A stretch of 33,096 bases of DNA from Candidatus Zipacnadia bacterium (GTDB taxonomy: Bacteria > Armatimonadota > Zipacnadia > Zipacnadales > Zipacnadaceae). Under the pieces are notes generated by a model that saw only the letters and a list, made by a program, of their open reading frames with translations, had not been told where the DNA came from and searched no databases. Positions 1-9,272 of this stretch are shown here, in pieces; within the stretch, counting starts at the first letter, position 1, and each line of letters opens with the position of its first letter. The DNA lies in NCBI GenBank assembly GCA_029819875.1, contig JALGVG010000002.1, positions 1-33,096 on the forward strand, in the 5' to 3' direction. The position numbers were made by a program, and so were the translations under genes.

Positions 1-1
1 C

Positions 2-82
2 TTCGAGCGCGAGAACCTGACCGAAGGCTTCCTGTTCCGGGTCACGGCGACCGTCGGCGAAGAGGTATCGGCGCATGCCTAA
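2..82 (+). CDS. C-terminal end of an ORF truncated by the window edge, overlapping the hicA start; possibly the HicB-type partner (unproven)
   Basis: Open frame FERENLTEGFLFRVTATVGEEVSAHA* ends at 80-82, overlapping the ATG at 75. An overlapping upstream small ORF is typical of hicBA-order TA pairs, but the fragment is too short to classify. Confidence 0.4.
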   Translation, partial: FERENLTEGFLFRVTATVGEEVSAHA

Positions 83-302
83 GCTGCCCCGGGTGACCTC
101 GGAGCAAATGGCCAGGGCACTGCGACGGGCGGGGTTTGCGGATGATCGGCAAAAAGGCAGTCACCTCACAATGCTTAACCCCAAATCACGTCGCAGAGTG
201 GTAGTGCCGATGCACGGGCGCGTTCCGGGAACAGGCATCACGCATGATATACTAAAGCAGGCAGGTTTGACCGTGGAGCAATTCTGCGAACTGCTCAAGT
301 GA
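75..302 (+). CDS. hicA: HicA-like (YcfA family) mRNA interferase toxin
   Basis: 75 aa, MPKLPRVTSEQMARALRRAGFADDRQKGSHLTMLNPKSRRRVVVPMHGR...GTGITHDILKQAGLTVEQF; has the typical HicA G-SH core, basic/HxG segment and C-terminal helix. Confidence 0.88.
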   Translation: MPKLPRVTSEQMARALRRAGFADDRQKGSHLTMLNPKSRRRVVVPMHGRVPGTGITHDILKQAGLTVEQFCELLK

Positions 303-430
303 CTGGCCGGTTTATAATCTATCTGTCTTTGCGGGCCGCAGGATTTGTAGGGCGGGCAACGGGCAATCCCCTTGCAAAAAGCGGCCTCGGTTAGGTCCTT
401 TTCCGGAGAGAACTTGGGAACGGTGATAAG

Positions 431-931
431 ATGAGCATCAAAGGCAGGGCACACAAGTACGGCGATCATGTGGATACCGACGTGATTATCCCGGCGCGGT
501 ATCTGAACACCAGCGACCCCGACCAGTTGGCCGCCCACTGCATGGAGGACCTGGATGCGGATTTCGTGAGCCGGGTGCGGCAGGGAGATGTCATCGTGGC
601 GGGGCGCAACTTCGGGTGCGGGTCGTCACGTGAGCATGCCCCCATCGCAATCAAGGCGGCCGGCATCGCCTGTGTCATCGCCGAGAGCTTTGCGCGCATC
701 TTTTATCGAAATGCCCTCAACATCGGCCTGCCCATCGTCGAGAGCGTGGAGGCCGCCAGGGGGATTGCAGACGGCGACGAGGTTGAAGTGGATATCGACG
801 AGGGCGTGGTGCGCAACCTCACCAGCGGAGCGCAGTACAAGTTCCCCCCGCTGACGGGAAGGGCGCGCGAGCTGATAACGGCAGGGGGACTGAAGGTGCT
901 GGTGCGCCAGAAGCTGGCATCCGGGAAGTGA
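431..931 (+). CDS. leuD: 3-isopropylmalate dehydratase small subunit (LeuD/HacB-like)
   Basis: 166 aa with [29 protein letters not shown] and [19 protein letters not shown] motifs. Confidence 0.93.
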   Translation: MSIKGRAHKYGDHVDTDVIIPARYLNTSDPDQLAAHCMEDLDADFVSRVRQGDVIVAGRNFGCGSSREHAPIAIKAAGIACVIAESFARIFYRNALNIGLPIVESVEAARGIADGDEVEVDIDEGVVRNLTSGAQYKFPPLTGRARELITAGGLKVLVRQKLASGK

Positions 932-1033
932 CAGAAGAGGCGGACCGCACCGTGGGCATGAGACGGCGGGGAAGAATCTACCGGGCGTAGCGGTCGGCGG
1001 TTGCAGGCTGCTGCAGAAGAGGGAAGTTGGAGA

Positions 1034-2419
1034 ATGTCACTGCCGGTGGTCGCAATAGTAGGGCGGACGAACGTGGGCAAGTCGGCACTGTTCAACCGGC
1101 TTGTGCGCGAGCGCGTGGCGGTGGTGGAGGACACTTCGGGCATCACGCGCGACCGCATCTACCGGGAGATCGAGCTGGACGGCAGGCGGATAATCCTGGT
1201 GGATACGGGGGGGCTGGCGGGTGCCGAGAGCGACGAACTGGTGACGCAGGTCAAGGAGCAGGCGGCCTTGGCGCTGGCGGAGGCGGACCTGCTGGTAGTG
1301 GTTGTTGACGGGCAGGAGGGCGTCACCTCCTTGGACCACGACGTCGCCGAGGTCGTGCGCCGCAGCGGCAAGCCGTACGTGCTGGTAGCCAACAAGATGG
1401 AGGCCAAGGAGGCCGACAGCACCCAGTTCGCCGAGTTGCGGATGGGCTTGCCCATTGAGGTGTCGGCCCTGCATGCGCTTAACATCGACGAGCTGATAGA
1501 GGCGATACTGCAGCAACTTCCCGCGACCTGGGAGGAGCCTGCGCCGCGGCGGGAAGGCGAGACCGCCATCGCGGTAATCGGGCGGCCGAACGTGGGCAAA
1601 TCGGCACTGATTAACGCGCTGGTGGGTGAGCAGCGGGTGATAGTCAGCGAAGTACCCGGCACCACGCGCGATGCCATCGACGTCGAGCTGCAGGTGGACG
1701 GGCAGATGTATCGGCTGGTGGACACGGCCGGGTTGAGGCGGCGGGGGCGGCGCTCGGCGCGAGGGCCGGAATACTACTCATCCCTGCGCACCTTGAAGGC
1801 GTTGCAACGCGCCGACCTGGCGGCGGTAGTAATCGACGCGGCGGAGGGGGTAACGGCGCAGGATGCGCACATCGCCGGGGAGGCGCACCAGGCCGGCCGG
1901 GGGCTGGTTATCGTGGCCAACAAGTGGGACAAGGTCCAGGAGCTGGCATTCGGCAAGGAGGAACTGACGCAGGCGGAACGGGAACGCAACGAGCGGCTGC
2001 TGCGCGAAGACTTCAAGAAGATGGTGCGCCAGCGGATGGCGTTTGCCGGATACGCAGACGTGCTGTACACTTCGGCGATAACCGGGCTGGGGGTTGGCGA
2101 GCTACTGCCCCAGGCGCGGCGGATCGCGGAAAATTACCGCAAGCGAGTGGCGACCGCGGAACTCAACCGCGTAATTCAGCAGGCGGTGTCCGAGCACCAG
2201 CCGCCCTCGCGAGGGGGCCGGCCGCTGCGCATCTACTACGCCGCCCAAGTGGCGACACAGCCGCCGACCTTCGTGGTGTTCGTCAATGATCCGAAGCTGA
2301 TGCACTTTTCCTACGAACGGTACCTGGTAAACAGGTTAAGGGAGACATTCGGGTTCGAGGGGACACCGATCAATCTGTTCGTGCGCCGCCGGGAGCGCAA
2401 GGGAGGCAAGAAGCGGTGA
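1034..2419 (+). CDS. der: Ribosome biogenesis GTPase Der (EngA), two GTPase domains plus KH-like domain
   Basis: GRTNVGKSALFNRL and GRPNVGKSALINAL P-loops, DTGG/DTAG and NKWD motifs, C-terminal INLFVRRR. ATG at 1034 gives the canonical MSLPVVAIVGRTNVGKS start. Confidence 0.96.
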   Translation: MSLPVVAIVGRTNVGKSALFNRLVRERVAVVEDTSGITRDRIYREIELDGRRIILVDTGGLAGAESDELVTQVKEQAALALAEADLLVVVVDGQEGVTSLDHDVAEVVRRSGKPYVLVANKMEAKEADSTQFAELRMGLPIEVSALHALNIDELIEAILQQLPATWEEPAPRREGETAIAVIGRPNVGKSALINALVGEQRVIVSEVPGTTRDAIDVELQVDGQMYRLVDTAGLRRRGRRSARGPEYYSSLRTLKALQRADLAAVVIDAAEGVTAQDAHIAGEAHQAGRGLVIVANKWDKVQELAFGKEELTQAERERNERLLREDFKKMVRQRMAFAGYADVLYTSAITGLGVGELLPQARRIAENYRKRVATAELNRVIQQAVSEHQPPSRGGRPLRIYYAAQVATQPPTFVVFVNDPKLMHFSYERYLVNRLRETFGFEGTPINLFVRRRERKGGKKR

Positions 2420-3057
2420 GTGCCGAGGGGCTTTTGTGGATTGCAGCGGCATATTTCATCGGGGGTATTCCCGTAGGCTATCTGGTCGGCAAGTCGAAGG
2501 GGATTGATATCCGGCAAATCGGCAGCGGGAACATCGGGGCTAGCAACGTGTTGCGGATCCTGGGTGTGAAGGCGGGCATGGCCGTGTGGGTGGCGGATGT
2601 TATGAAGGGCTTCCTGCCGACGTGGGCAGAGGCGCAGTGGCAGCCTGAAATGGCGGGGCGCTGGTGGCTGGCGGCCACCGGCACGGCGGTGATAATGGGG
2701 CACTGCTTTTCGCCGTACCTGCGACTGCGCGGCGGGCGCGGGGTGTCAACCATCCTGGGAATAATGCTGGCACTGAACTGGAAGGCGGCTGTCACCGGCT
2801 TCGGCATCTGGCTCGTGATAGTAAGCATCACGCGCTACATATCCCTGGGCTCGATCGTTGCGTCACTGAGCGGGGCACCGCTGCTGGTGGTGTGGGGCTC
2901 GCCGGCCGCGTACTGGCCGTTCGTACTGTTCGCCGGCATGCTTATCACGTGGCGACATACGCCCAATATTCGGCGGTTGCTGGCCGGCACCGAGAGCAAG
3001 ATCGGCCAGAGGGTGAAGGAAATCGAGCCGACAGAGGGCGCACAAGAGAATGGATGA
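2416..3057 (+). CDS. plsY: Glycerol-3-phosphate acyltransferase PlsY
   Basis: YFIGGIPVGYLVGKSKGIDIRQIGSGNIGASNVLRILG, multi-TM. GTG start overlaps the der stop by 4 bp. Confidence 0.94.
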   Translation: MSAEGLLWIAAAYFIGGIPVGYLVGKSKGIDIRQIGSGNIGASNVLRILGVKAGMAVWVADVMKGFLPTWAEAQWQPEMAGRWWLAATGTAVIMGHCFSPYLRLRGGRGVSTILGIMLALNWKAAVTGFGIWLVIVSITRYISLGSIVASLSGAPLLVVWGSPAAYWPFVLFAGMLITWRHTPNIRRLLAGTESKIGQRVKEIEPTEGAQENG

Positions 3058-4069
3058 TATTCGGGCAGTCAGCGTCATCGGCGCCGGCGCGTGGGGGACG
3101 ACACTGGCGTGGATGCTGGGGCGGGCGGGGCGGCGGGTGAAGTTGTGGGTGCGCGAGCCGCGGTTAGCCCAAATCATGCGCCGGCAGCGGCGCAACGCAA
3201 CCTTCATGCCCGACCTGGAACTGCCGGCGACGGTGGAGCCGAGCAACGAGCTGGCGGAAGTGCTGGACGGTGCCCAGGTCGTGCTGACAGTGGTCCCCTC
3301 CCACGGCCTGCGGGAGGTGATGAGGGCTGCGGCGGAGTTCTTTCCCGATGAGGCGGTCATCATCAGCGCTACCAAGGGCATCGAGCGGGGCAGCGGGCTG
3401 CGGATGTCGGAGGTGATATTGCAGGAATTGGGCGAGGGCCATCGCCGGCACATAGCGGCGCTGTCGGGGCCGAACCTGTCCGGGGAGATCGCCCGGGGGA
3501 TGCCGGCGGTGAGCGTGGTGGCCAGCAGCGACGAGCAAACGGCGCTGTTGGGCCAGCGGCTGTTGTCAAACGACCTCTTTCGTGTATATACTAACTGTGA
3601 TATAATAGGCGTGGAGCTGTGCGGAGCGCTCAAGAACATCATCGCGATAGCAGCCGGCGTTTGCGATGGGCTGGGGTACGGTGACAATGCCAAGGCGGCG
3701 CTGATTACCCGGGGCCTGGCGGAGATGGCGCGTCTGGGCGTGCGACTTGGTGCCCAGCCGGCCACGTTCTGGGGCGTTGCCGGCGTCGGTGACCTGTCGG
3801 CCACCTGCATGAGTCGGCTGAGCCGCAACTGGAACGTGGGCTGGAGGTTGGCCAAGGGGGAAAGCCTGCAGCAGATTCAAGCGAGCCGCGATTCGGTGGC
3901 CGAGGGGATTTACACGACGGTGGCGGCGTGCCAGTTGGCGGAGCAGGCGGGGGTGGAGATGCCGATTGCGCGGGCGGTGCACAAGGTGCTGTTTGAAGGC
4001 TGCCCGGTGACGGAGGCGGTGCAGTCGCTGATGACGCGGGCAAGGAAGCCGGAGACCGAGGACTGGTAA
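3050..4069 (+). CDS. gpsA: NAD(P)H-dependent glycerol-3-phosphate dehydrogenase
   Basis: VIGAGAWGTTLAWMLGRAG Rossmann motif, LSGPNLSGEIARGMPA, ELCGALKNIIAIAAGVCDGLGYGDNAKAALITRGL. Starts inside plsY (8-bp overlap). Confidence 0.96.
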   Translation: MDDIRAVSVIGAGAWGTTLAWMLGRAGRRVKLWVREPRLAQIMRRQRRNATFMPDLELPATVEPSNELAEVLDGAQVVLTVVPSHGLREVMRAAAEFFPDEAVIISATKGIERGSGLRMSEVILQELGEGHRRHIAALSGPNLSGEIARGMPAVSVVASSDEQTALLGQRLLSNDLFRVYTNCDIIGVELCGALKNIIAIAAGVCDGLGYGDNAKAALITRGLAEMARLGVRLGAQPATFWGVAGVGDLSATCMSRLSRNWNVGWRLAKGESLQQIQASRDSVAEGIYTTVAACQLAEQAGVEMPIARAVHKVLFEGCPVTEAVQSLMTRARKPETEDW

Positions 4070-4208
4070 TGGGAGGAGGCGCAGACCGGGGACTGGTGAG
4101 CGGGGCGATGCCTTCAGGCAGGGATGGGAGCAGGGCGGCAGCGGCGGAGGCTGAAGAAGGCGAGTTGAATGCTTACGGCTGGTGTGAAAAAGCCAAGGAG
4201 GTGCTGGC

Positions 4209-4493
4209 GTGGGTAAAACAGTCAACAAGCGGGATATTGCCGAGACGGTGAGTGAGAAGACGGGACTGAAGAAGGCGGAAGCGGCGGCGGTCGTGGGCAC
4301 AGTGATAGAGGCGATCGTCTCAGCACTGAAATTAGGCGACAAGGTGCAGATCAGCGGGTTCGGCACTTTCATGATACGCGAGCGGGCGGCGCGGACGGTG
4401 CGGAACCCCCGCACCGGCGAGCCCGTGGAGGTGGCGGCGAGCAAGGCAGTGGTATTCAGGCCGAGCAAGGGCTTAAAAGAGGCGGTAAACTAG
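4209..4493 (+). CDS. HU family DNA-binding protein
   Basis: GTG start preceded by AAGGAGG; KRDIAETVSEKTGLKKAEAAAVV...GFGTFMIRERAARTVRNPRTGE. Confidence 0.94.
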   Translation: MGKTVNKRDIAETVSEKTGLKKAEAAAVVGTVIEAIVSALKLGDKVQISGFGTFMIRERAARTVRNPRTGEPVEVAASKAVVFRPSKGLKEAVN

Positions 4494-4592
4494 AGGAGGA
4501 GAAAGCGGCGGCCGGCGGGAAGGACTACCGTTGCAACCGGAGAATAAGTTATACGAGGCGTAGTTCGTGGGGGCGATGTTTGCAGTTCAGGT

Positions 4593-4670
4593 CGGGGCGT
4601 GGCGCAGCTTGGTTAGCGCGTTTGACTGGGGGTCAAAAGGTCGCCGGTTCAAATCCGGCCGCCCCGACCA
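4593..4670 (+). tRNA. tRNA-Pro(GGG), CCA encoded
   Basis: Acceptor CGGGGCG/CGCCCCG, anticodon stem TTTGA/TCAAA with loop CTGGGGG (anticodon GGG), T arm GCCGG-TTCAAAT-CCGGC, 3' A-CCA. Confidence 0.94.
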
Positions 4671-4690
4671 GCTTATTGAAGCCACCACCA

Positions 4691-4729
4691 CAAGTCGCCC
4701 ATCTATGCAGATGCGGCGACTTGTTTTTT
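4691..4729 (+). terminator. Rho-independent terminator downstream of tRNA-Pro
   Basis: CAAGTCGCC-CATCT-ATGC-AGATG-C-GGCGACTTG followed by TTTTTT; 14-bp stem with a single bulge. Confidence 0.9.
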
Positions 4730-4748
4730 GAAAGCAAGGGAGCATTCG

Positions 4749-6008
4749 ATGACTGAATCCAATTACGAGAACCTCGCGCAGATGACCTTTGAGCGGTACG
4801 CAGAGTACGTGAACCCGGGGATGGCGGCGTTGGTGCGTTTCATGGGGTTTGAAGTGGTGGAGGTGGAGGCGGAGGGTTGCTACGTGGTGGACAGTGAAGG
4901 GCGCAAGTTCCTGGATTTCCTGGGAGGGCCGGGGGTGTTTACGATGGGTCACCGCCACCCCAAGGTGGTGGCGGCGGTGCGGGCACAACTGGAGAAGATG
5001 CCGCTGAGCAGCCACGTGCTGCTCAATCCCGTGCAGGCCGAACTTGCCGAGCGGCTGGCGCAGATCACGCCCGGCGAGCTTCGCTACACGTTTTTTTGCA
5101 ACTCGGGAGCGGAGGCGGTCGAAGGGGCGTTGAAGGCGGCGCGGGCGTTCACGGGCAGGCCGAAGTTCGTGGCCGCCGAGGGCGGGTTTCACGGCAAGAC
5201 CTTCGGTGCCCTGAGCGCCTCGGGCCGCGAGACATACCGCAAGCCGTTCTACCCGCTGCTGGAGAGCTTCGTTCACGTTCCGTTCGGCGACGCGCAAGCC
5301 CTGCAGGCGGCAGTTGATGAGCAGACCGCCGCCGTTATCCTGGAGCCGATACAGTGCGAGGCCGGCATAAGGGTGCCGCCGGAAGGGTACCTGCGGCAGG
5401 TGCGGGAGATTTGCGATGCGGCCGGATGCCTGCTTATCCTGGACGAGATACAGACCGGGCTGGCGCGCAGCGGCAAGATGTTCTGCTGCCAGTGGGAGGA
5501 GGTGGCCCCGGATATCATGACGCTGGGCAAGGCGCTCGGAGGGGGCGTGATGCCGATCGGCGCCTTCACCGCGCGGCCGCAGATCTGGCGGATCTTCGAG
5601 GAAAACCCGTGGGTGCACAGCTCGACGTTCGGGGGCAACCCGCTGGCCTGCAGCGCGGCACTGGCGGCGCTGGAGGTCATCGAGCAGGAGCAACTGTGCC
5701 AGAAGGCGGCGGCGCGCGGCGCCCAGCTTCTCGAAGGCGTTTCGGCACTGGCAGCGAAGTACCCCGGCATCATCAAGGATGTACGGGGGCGGGGCCTGCT
5801 GGTGGGCGTGGAGTTCGGCGACAGCGACATCGGCGGACTGGTCATCACCGGGCTGGGCCAGCGCGGGATCCTGGCGGCCTATGCCCTCAATAACCCCGAG
5901 GTGCTGCGCTTGGAACCGCCGGCCGTGGTCAGCGAAGGGCAGATTGACGAGTGCGTGCAGGCCCTGGACGAGGCGGTAGCGCAAACCGTGGAATTGCTCG
6001 AAGGATAA
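4749..6008 (+). CDS. Class-III pyridoxal-phosphate aminotransferase (acetylornithine/putrescine aminotransferase-like)
   Basis: FFCNSGAEAVEGALKAARAFTGRPKF, LILDEIQTGLARSGKMF, DIMTLGKALGGGVMPIGA, STFGGNPLACSAALAAL. ATG at 4749 with SD AAGGGAG; the upstream in-frame start at 4728 falls in the terminator. Confidence 0.92.
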   Translation: MTESNYENLAQMTFERYAEYVNPGMAALVRFMGFEVVEVEAEGCYVVDSEGRKFLDFLGGPGVFTMGHRHPKVVAAVRAQLEKMPLSSHVLLNPVQAELAERLAQITPGELRYTFFCNSGAEAVEGALKAARAFTGRPKFVAAEGGFHGKTFGALSASGRETYRKPFYPLLESFVHVPFGDAQALQAAVDEQTAAVILEPIQCEAGIRVPPEGYLRQVREICDAAGCLLILDEIQTGLARSGKMFCCQWEEVAPDIMTLGKALGGGVMPIGAFTARPQIWRIFEENPWVHSSTFGGNPLACSAALAALEVIEQEQLCQKAAARGAQLLEGVSALAAKYPGIIKDVRGRGLLVGVEFGDSDIGGLVITGLGQRGILAAYALNNPEVLRLEPPAVVSEGQIDECVQALDEAVAQTVELLEG

Positions 6009-6147
6009 GGCCGGCCCGGCCGGCTGAAGCCTATTGCCCGAAACTTGGTGCGGGCGGCGGGCCTTTGCTTGGATGCGGGGGCGGCCGGGGGGCGGGGGCA
6101 GCGGAAAAGGGCGATGGAAGACCACAAAATGCAATGAACCTGCCTAG

Positions 6148-8361
6148 ATGAACCATTCAGGCCATCCACTGCGTGAATCGCCGTTGATCATGCTGGGCTA
6201 CGAGTCGCCACGGGCACGGCGCAGGCGGCGGCAGGTCCAGCAGCAATCTACCTGTTGCTGTTGTCTGTTGGTTGTCACATGCATCGCGATACTGCTAATC
6301 CTGTTCGGCGGCAAGATGATGCACTGGGTGCGGGAGCGCCACCGCCAGGCGCAGGAAACGCGGTCCCACGCCGATTTCCCCCTCGATCTGACGATCCAGC
6401 AACCCTCCTATTATCGCTACGGACTGGTGAAGATCTCGCTGGTGTTGACTGACGTGAACGGGAAGATGATACGGGCGGAGACACCGCCCAAGATAATAGT
6501 GAGGGATACCAAGATGGACATCGTGACGACCGTCGGGGGCGTGGACAAGCTGGTACCGAGGTTCGAGGCCTCCGAGGGCCGCTATGTCTGCTACTGGCCT
6601 ATTCCGTGGAATGCCGCGCCGGGGCGGTACATCGTGGAGGCGCAGGTGGAGATGGAAAAACCCCAGCAGTGGGAGTGGATAGCGCCGGGCCAGCGCAAGA
6701 AGAAAAGAGGCAGGGGCCAGGAAGAGGGCGAAGAGCCGGCCGTCGAGGGGCAGGCGTTTTGCGTGGTGAGGGAGCCGTTCGACGTGGTGGCGCGGCGGAG
6801 GCGAAAGATCGAGCCGGGCATGTGCGTGGCGACGTGGGAGCCTGATTTTCCGGGCGGGCAGATAATGCGGCCGGACGGGACGAAGGGCGACTGGCGGGCG
6901 ATGCTGGATTGGGCGCAGTATATCGGGGCTGACACTTTCTGGTTCCGGGGCGGGGTGACCACCGCTTACAATTCTTCGCAGGCGCTGAGTTTCGACCAGC
7001 CGTGGGTGAAGGGGAACATCGAGGCTTTGGCGGCGCTGGGAGACGAGGCCCATCGCCGCGGCTTGAAGTTCGGGGCGTGGGCGGTGGCTTATGAAACGTA
7101 TCCCAACAAGCCCACGCCGGCCCTGCCGGACCCCAACATGTACAAACCTCCTTACAGGTTCGCCAAGGACATCTCGCGCAGCAGCGGCAAGGTAAGTGAT
7201 ACCTGCTGGGTTTCCCTGCTGGACGAGGAGCGGGCCCGCCACCTGCAGGAGTTTTTCGAATACCTGCAGGCGCTGCCGCAGGTGGATTACATCGGGCTGG
7301 ATTACATGCGCGTGGAACGCGCCTACGAGATGACCGAGCGGTTCGCCTCGCAGATGCCGGTGCAGCTACCCGATGATTGGGACAGTCGCAGCCAGAAGAG
7401 CAAATGGCTGTACGTGGCCAAGAAGGTGGAGACGGAGTGGAACCAGGCGTCAGGGCGCGACTTTTACGATTGCTGGAACTGGTGGCGATCACACCTGGCG
7501 GCGGAGATCCTGGCGGGCATCATAAACCAGGGGAAGATAACCAAGCCGGTGTGGATTTTCACGTTGGGGTGGAAGACAGGGCACCAGCACGGCCAGGACG
7601 TGGTGATGTTCCATGATGCGGGTGCAGCGCTGCTGGCGCCGATGCTGTATCAATGCGATTCTTACGAGCATTTCGACTTCCTGATAAACGATTGGCGGCA
7701 GTACTTGCAGACGGGCGAGGTAAACCTGCTGCCCGGTGACGAGGTGAGCGATTACTGGCACAAGCGGGAGGGCAATATCCGCTCGCGGCGGCCGGCGGCG
7801 CCGGAGGTGATGTATCAGAGGATGGTGCGGGCGTACGAGGAGATGATGCCTGGGATGCCGGCGGTGGGGCTGTTTTGGCATGACATCAGCCGCGCCGCCT
7901 CGCTGGGCAAGAACCCGGGGGCAGGCAAGGGGCCGTACCCGGGCATCGAATGGGCGCTGGCGGGCGGGGCGGCGTTCAGCAAGGCGCGGGAGGGCTGGCA
8001 GGTGTACCCGATAACGGCGCAGATACGGGTTCCCTCGCAGGCCGTGATCGGCGTGCCGTTCGAGGTGCGGGTGCGCATCAAGAACCGGGTCAAGCGGGCG
8101 GTGGCAAACATTGACATCGAATTGCAGCCCACGCCGCAGATCGGTGCCGTCGGCAAGAGCAAGAAACGGGTAAAGAGCCTGGGGCCGGGCGAGGAGATAA
8201 GCGTGCCCTTCGAGGTGAAGATCACGTCGGGGAACGCCAAGCGGGCCAACCGCTTCATGGTGGCGGCGCGCATCACCTGGCCGCACGGCAAGTACGGCCC
8301 GCGGGTCAGAGAGGACCTGCCGCGGGTCATCATCGTGATGAAATACCTTGACGGCAAGTAG
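6148..8361 (+). CDS. Membrane-anchored large extracytoplasmic protein with putative glycosidase-like TIM barrel and C-terminal beta domain
   Basis: 737 aa; basic N-terminus, CCCCLLVVTCIAILLILFGG TM anchor, then GADTFWFRGG, KFGAWAVAYETY, YIGLDYMRVERAYE, PVWIFTLGWKTG barrel-like segments. No exact family recognised. Confidence 0.6.
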   Translation: MNHSGHPLRESPLIMLGYESPRARRRRRQVQQQSTCCCCLLVVTCIAILLILFGGKMMHWVRERHRQAQETRSHADFPLDLTIQQPSYYRYGLVKISLVLTDVNGKMIRAETPPKIIVRDTKMDIVTTVGGVDKLVPRFEASEGRYVCYWPIPWNAAPGRYIVEAQVEMEKPQQWEWIAPGQRKKKRGRGQEEGEEPAVEGQAFCVVREPFDVVARRRRKIEPGMCVATWEPDFPGGQIMRPDGTKGDWRAMLDWAQYIGADTFWFRGGVTTAYNSSQALSFDQPWVKGNIEALAALGDEAHRRGLKFGAWAVAYETYPNKPTPALPDPNMYKPPYRFAKDISRSSGKVSDTCWVSLLDEERARHLQEFFEYLQALPQVDYIGLDYMRVERAYEMTERFASQMPVQLPDDWDSRSQKSKWLYVAKKVETEWNQASGRDFYDCWNWWRSHLAAEILAGIINQGKITKPVWIFTLGWKTGHQHGQDVVMFHDAGAALLAPMLYQCDSYEHFDFLINDWRQYLQTGEVNLLPGDEVSDYWHKREGNIRSRRPAAPEVMYQRMVRAYEEMMPGMPAVGLFWHDISRAASLGKNPGAGKGPYPGIEWALAGGAAFSKAREGWQVYPITAQIRVPSQAVIGVPFEVRVRIKNRVKRAVANIDIELQPTPQIGAVGKSKKRVKSLGPGEEISVPFEVKITSGNAKRANRFMVAARITWPHGKYGPRVREDLPRVIIVMKYLDGK

Positions 8362-8391
8362 GCACAAGGCCGGGGGGTATGCAGTCAGCAA

Positions 8392-9192
8392 ATGGGTAAG
8401 TTGCACGCGCAAGAGGGTGGCAATCGCACGAGCCGGGTGTTGACACGCCCCGGAGCGGGGGAATTCGACAGGATCGCGCCGTACTACGACCAGTTGATGG
8501 CGCACGTGCCGTACGGGCAGTGGGTGGATTACGTGCAGAGGCTGGCGGCCAGGCATGGCATCGGCGGCAATATCGTGCTGGACCTGGCCTGCGGGACGGG
8601 CAGCGTGGGGGCGGAGATGCTGCGCCGCGGCTACAAGGTGTACGGAGTGGACTTGTCGGAACCGATGGTGCGCCAGTGCGCCAGGCGCAGGCCCTACCTG
8701 CCGGCGGTGGTGATGGATGCGACGCGGCTGGGCATCAAGGCGGGGAGCATGGATATAGTGGTGTGCCTGTACGACAGCCTCAACTACATCCTGGACCCGG
8801 CGGGGCTGCAGCGCTGCTTTGAAGGAGTGTGGCGGGCACTGCGGCCGGGCGGGGGGTTCATTTTCGACCTCAACACGCGGCGGGCACTGCAGATCGGGCT
8901 GTTCACGCAGGACAACCTGGCGACGAACGAGCCGCTTCGCTACTGCTGGAAGTCGCACTGGGACGAGAGGGAGGGCCTCTGCCGGGTGGACATGTGGTTC
9001 GGCTGGTACGGGGAGGGGCGGCCGCTGGAGTTTACCGAGACGCATTATCAACGCGCCTATGATGAGCAGCAGGTGCGGTCAATGCTGGCGGCGGCCGGCT
9101 TTTGGCAGGTGACGGCCTACAGCGCCTACACCTTCACACCTCCCACGCGGTGGTCGGATCGCATCTATTACGTGGCGTGCAAAGGGAAATAG
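8392..9192 (+). CDS. Class I SAM-dependent methyltransferase
   Basis: YYDQLMAHVPYGQWVDYV...VLDLACGTGSVGAEMLRRGYKVYGVDLSEPMVRQC...LRPGGGFIFDLNT. Confidence 0.9.
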   Translation: MGKLHAQEGGNRTSRVLTRPGAGEFDRIAPYYDQLMAHVPYGQWVDYVQRLAARHGIGGNIVLDLACGTGSVGAEMLRRGYKVYGVDLSEPMVRQCARRRPYLPAVVMDATRLGIKAGSMDIVVCLYDSLNYILDPAGLQRCFEGVWRALRPGGGFIFDLNTRRALQIGLFTQDNLATNEPLRYCWKSHWDEREGLCRVDMWFGWYGEGRPLEFTETHYQRAYDEQQVRSMLAAAGFWQVTAYSAYTFTPPTRWSDRIYYVACKGK

Positions 9193-9272
9193 CAGGCGGC
9201 GGCTAATATCGCCTATGCGAGGTAACTTGCAGTTGCAGTAAACCAGTGTAATCCTCCTGGGAGGGAGCGCCG

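Noticed and set aside
3579-3610. AT-rich patch with TATAAT inside gpsA as an internal promoter
   Set aside because: No -35 at proper spacing (nearest TTGTCA is about 32 bp away), and the codons encode conserved GpsA residues.
6010-6024. GCCGGCC-C-GGCCGGC palindrome after the aminotransferase as a terminator
   Set aside because: One-base loop and no T tract; likely a GC-rich chance palindrome or weak structure.
4587-6134. 515-aa minus-strand ORF
   Set aside because: Antisense to the class-III aminotransferase and the tRNA; composition is typical of a high-GC shadow ORF (Arg/Pro/His-rich) with no domain signature.
7489-9051. 520-aa minus-strand ORF
   Set aside because: Antisense to two well-supported genes; no recognisable motifs.
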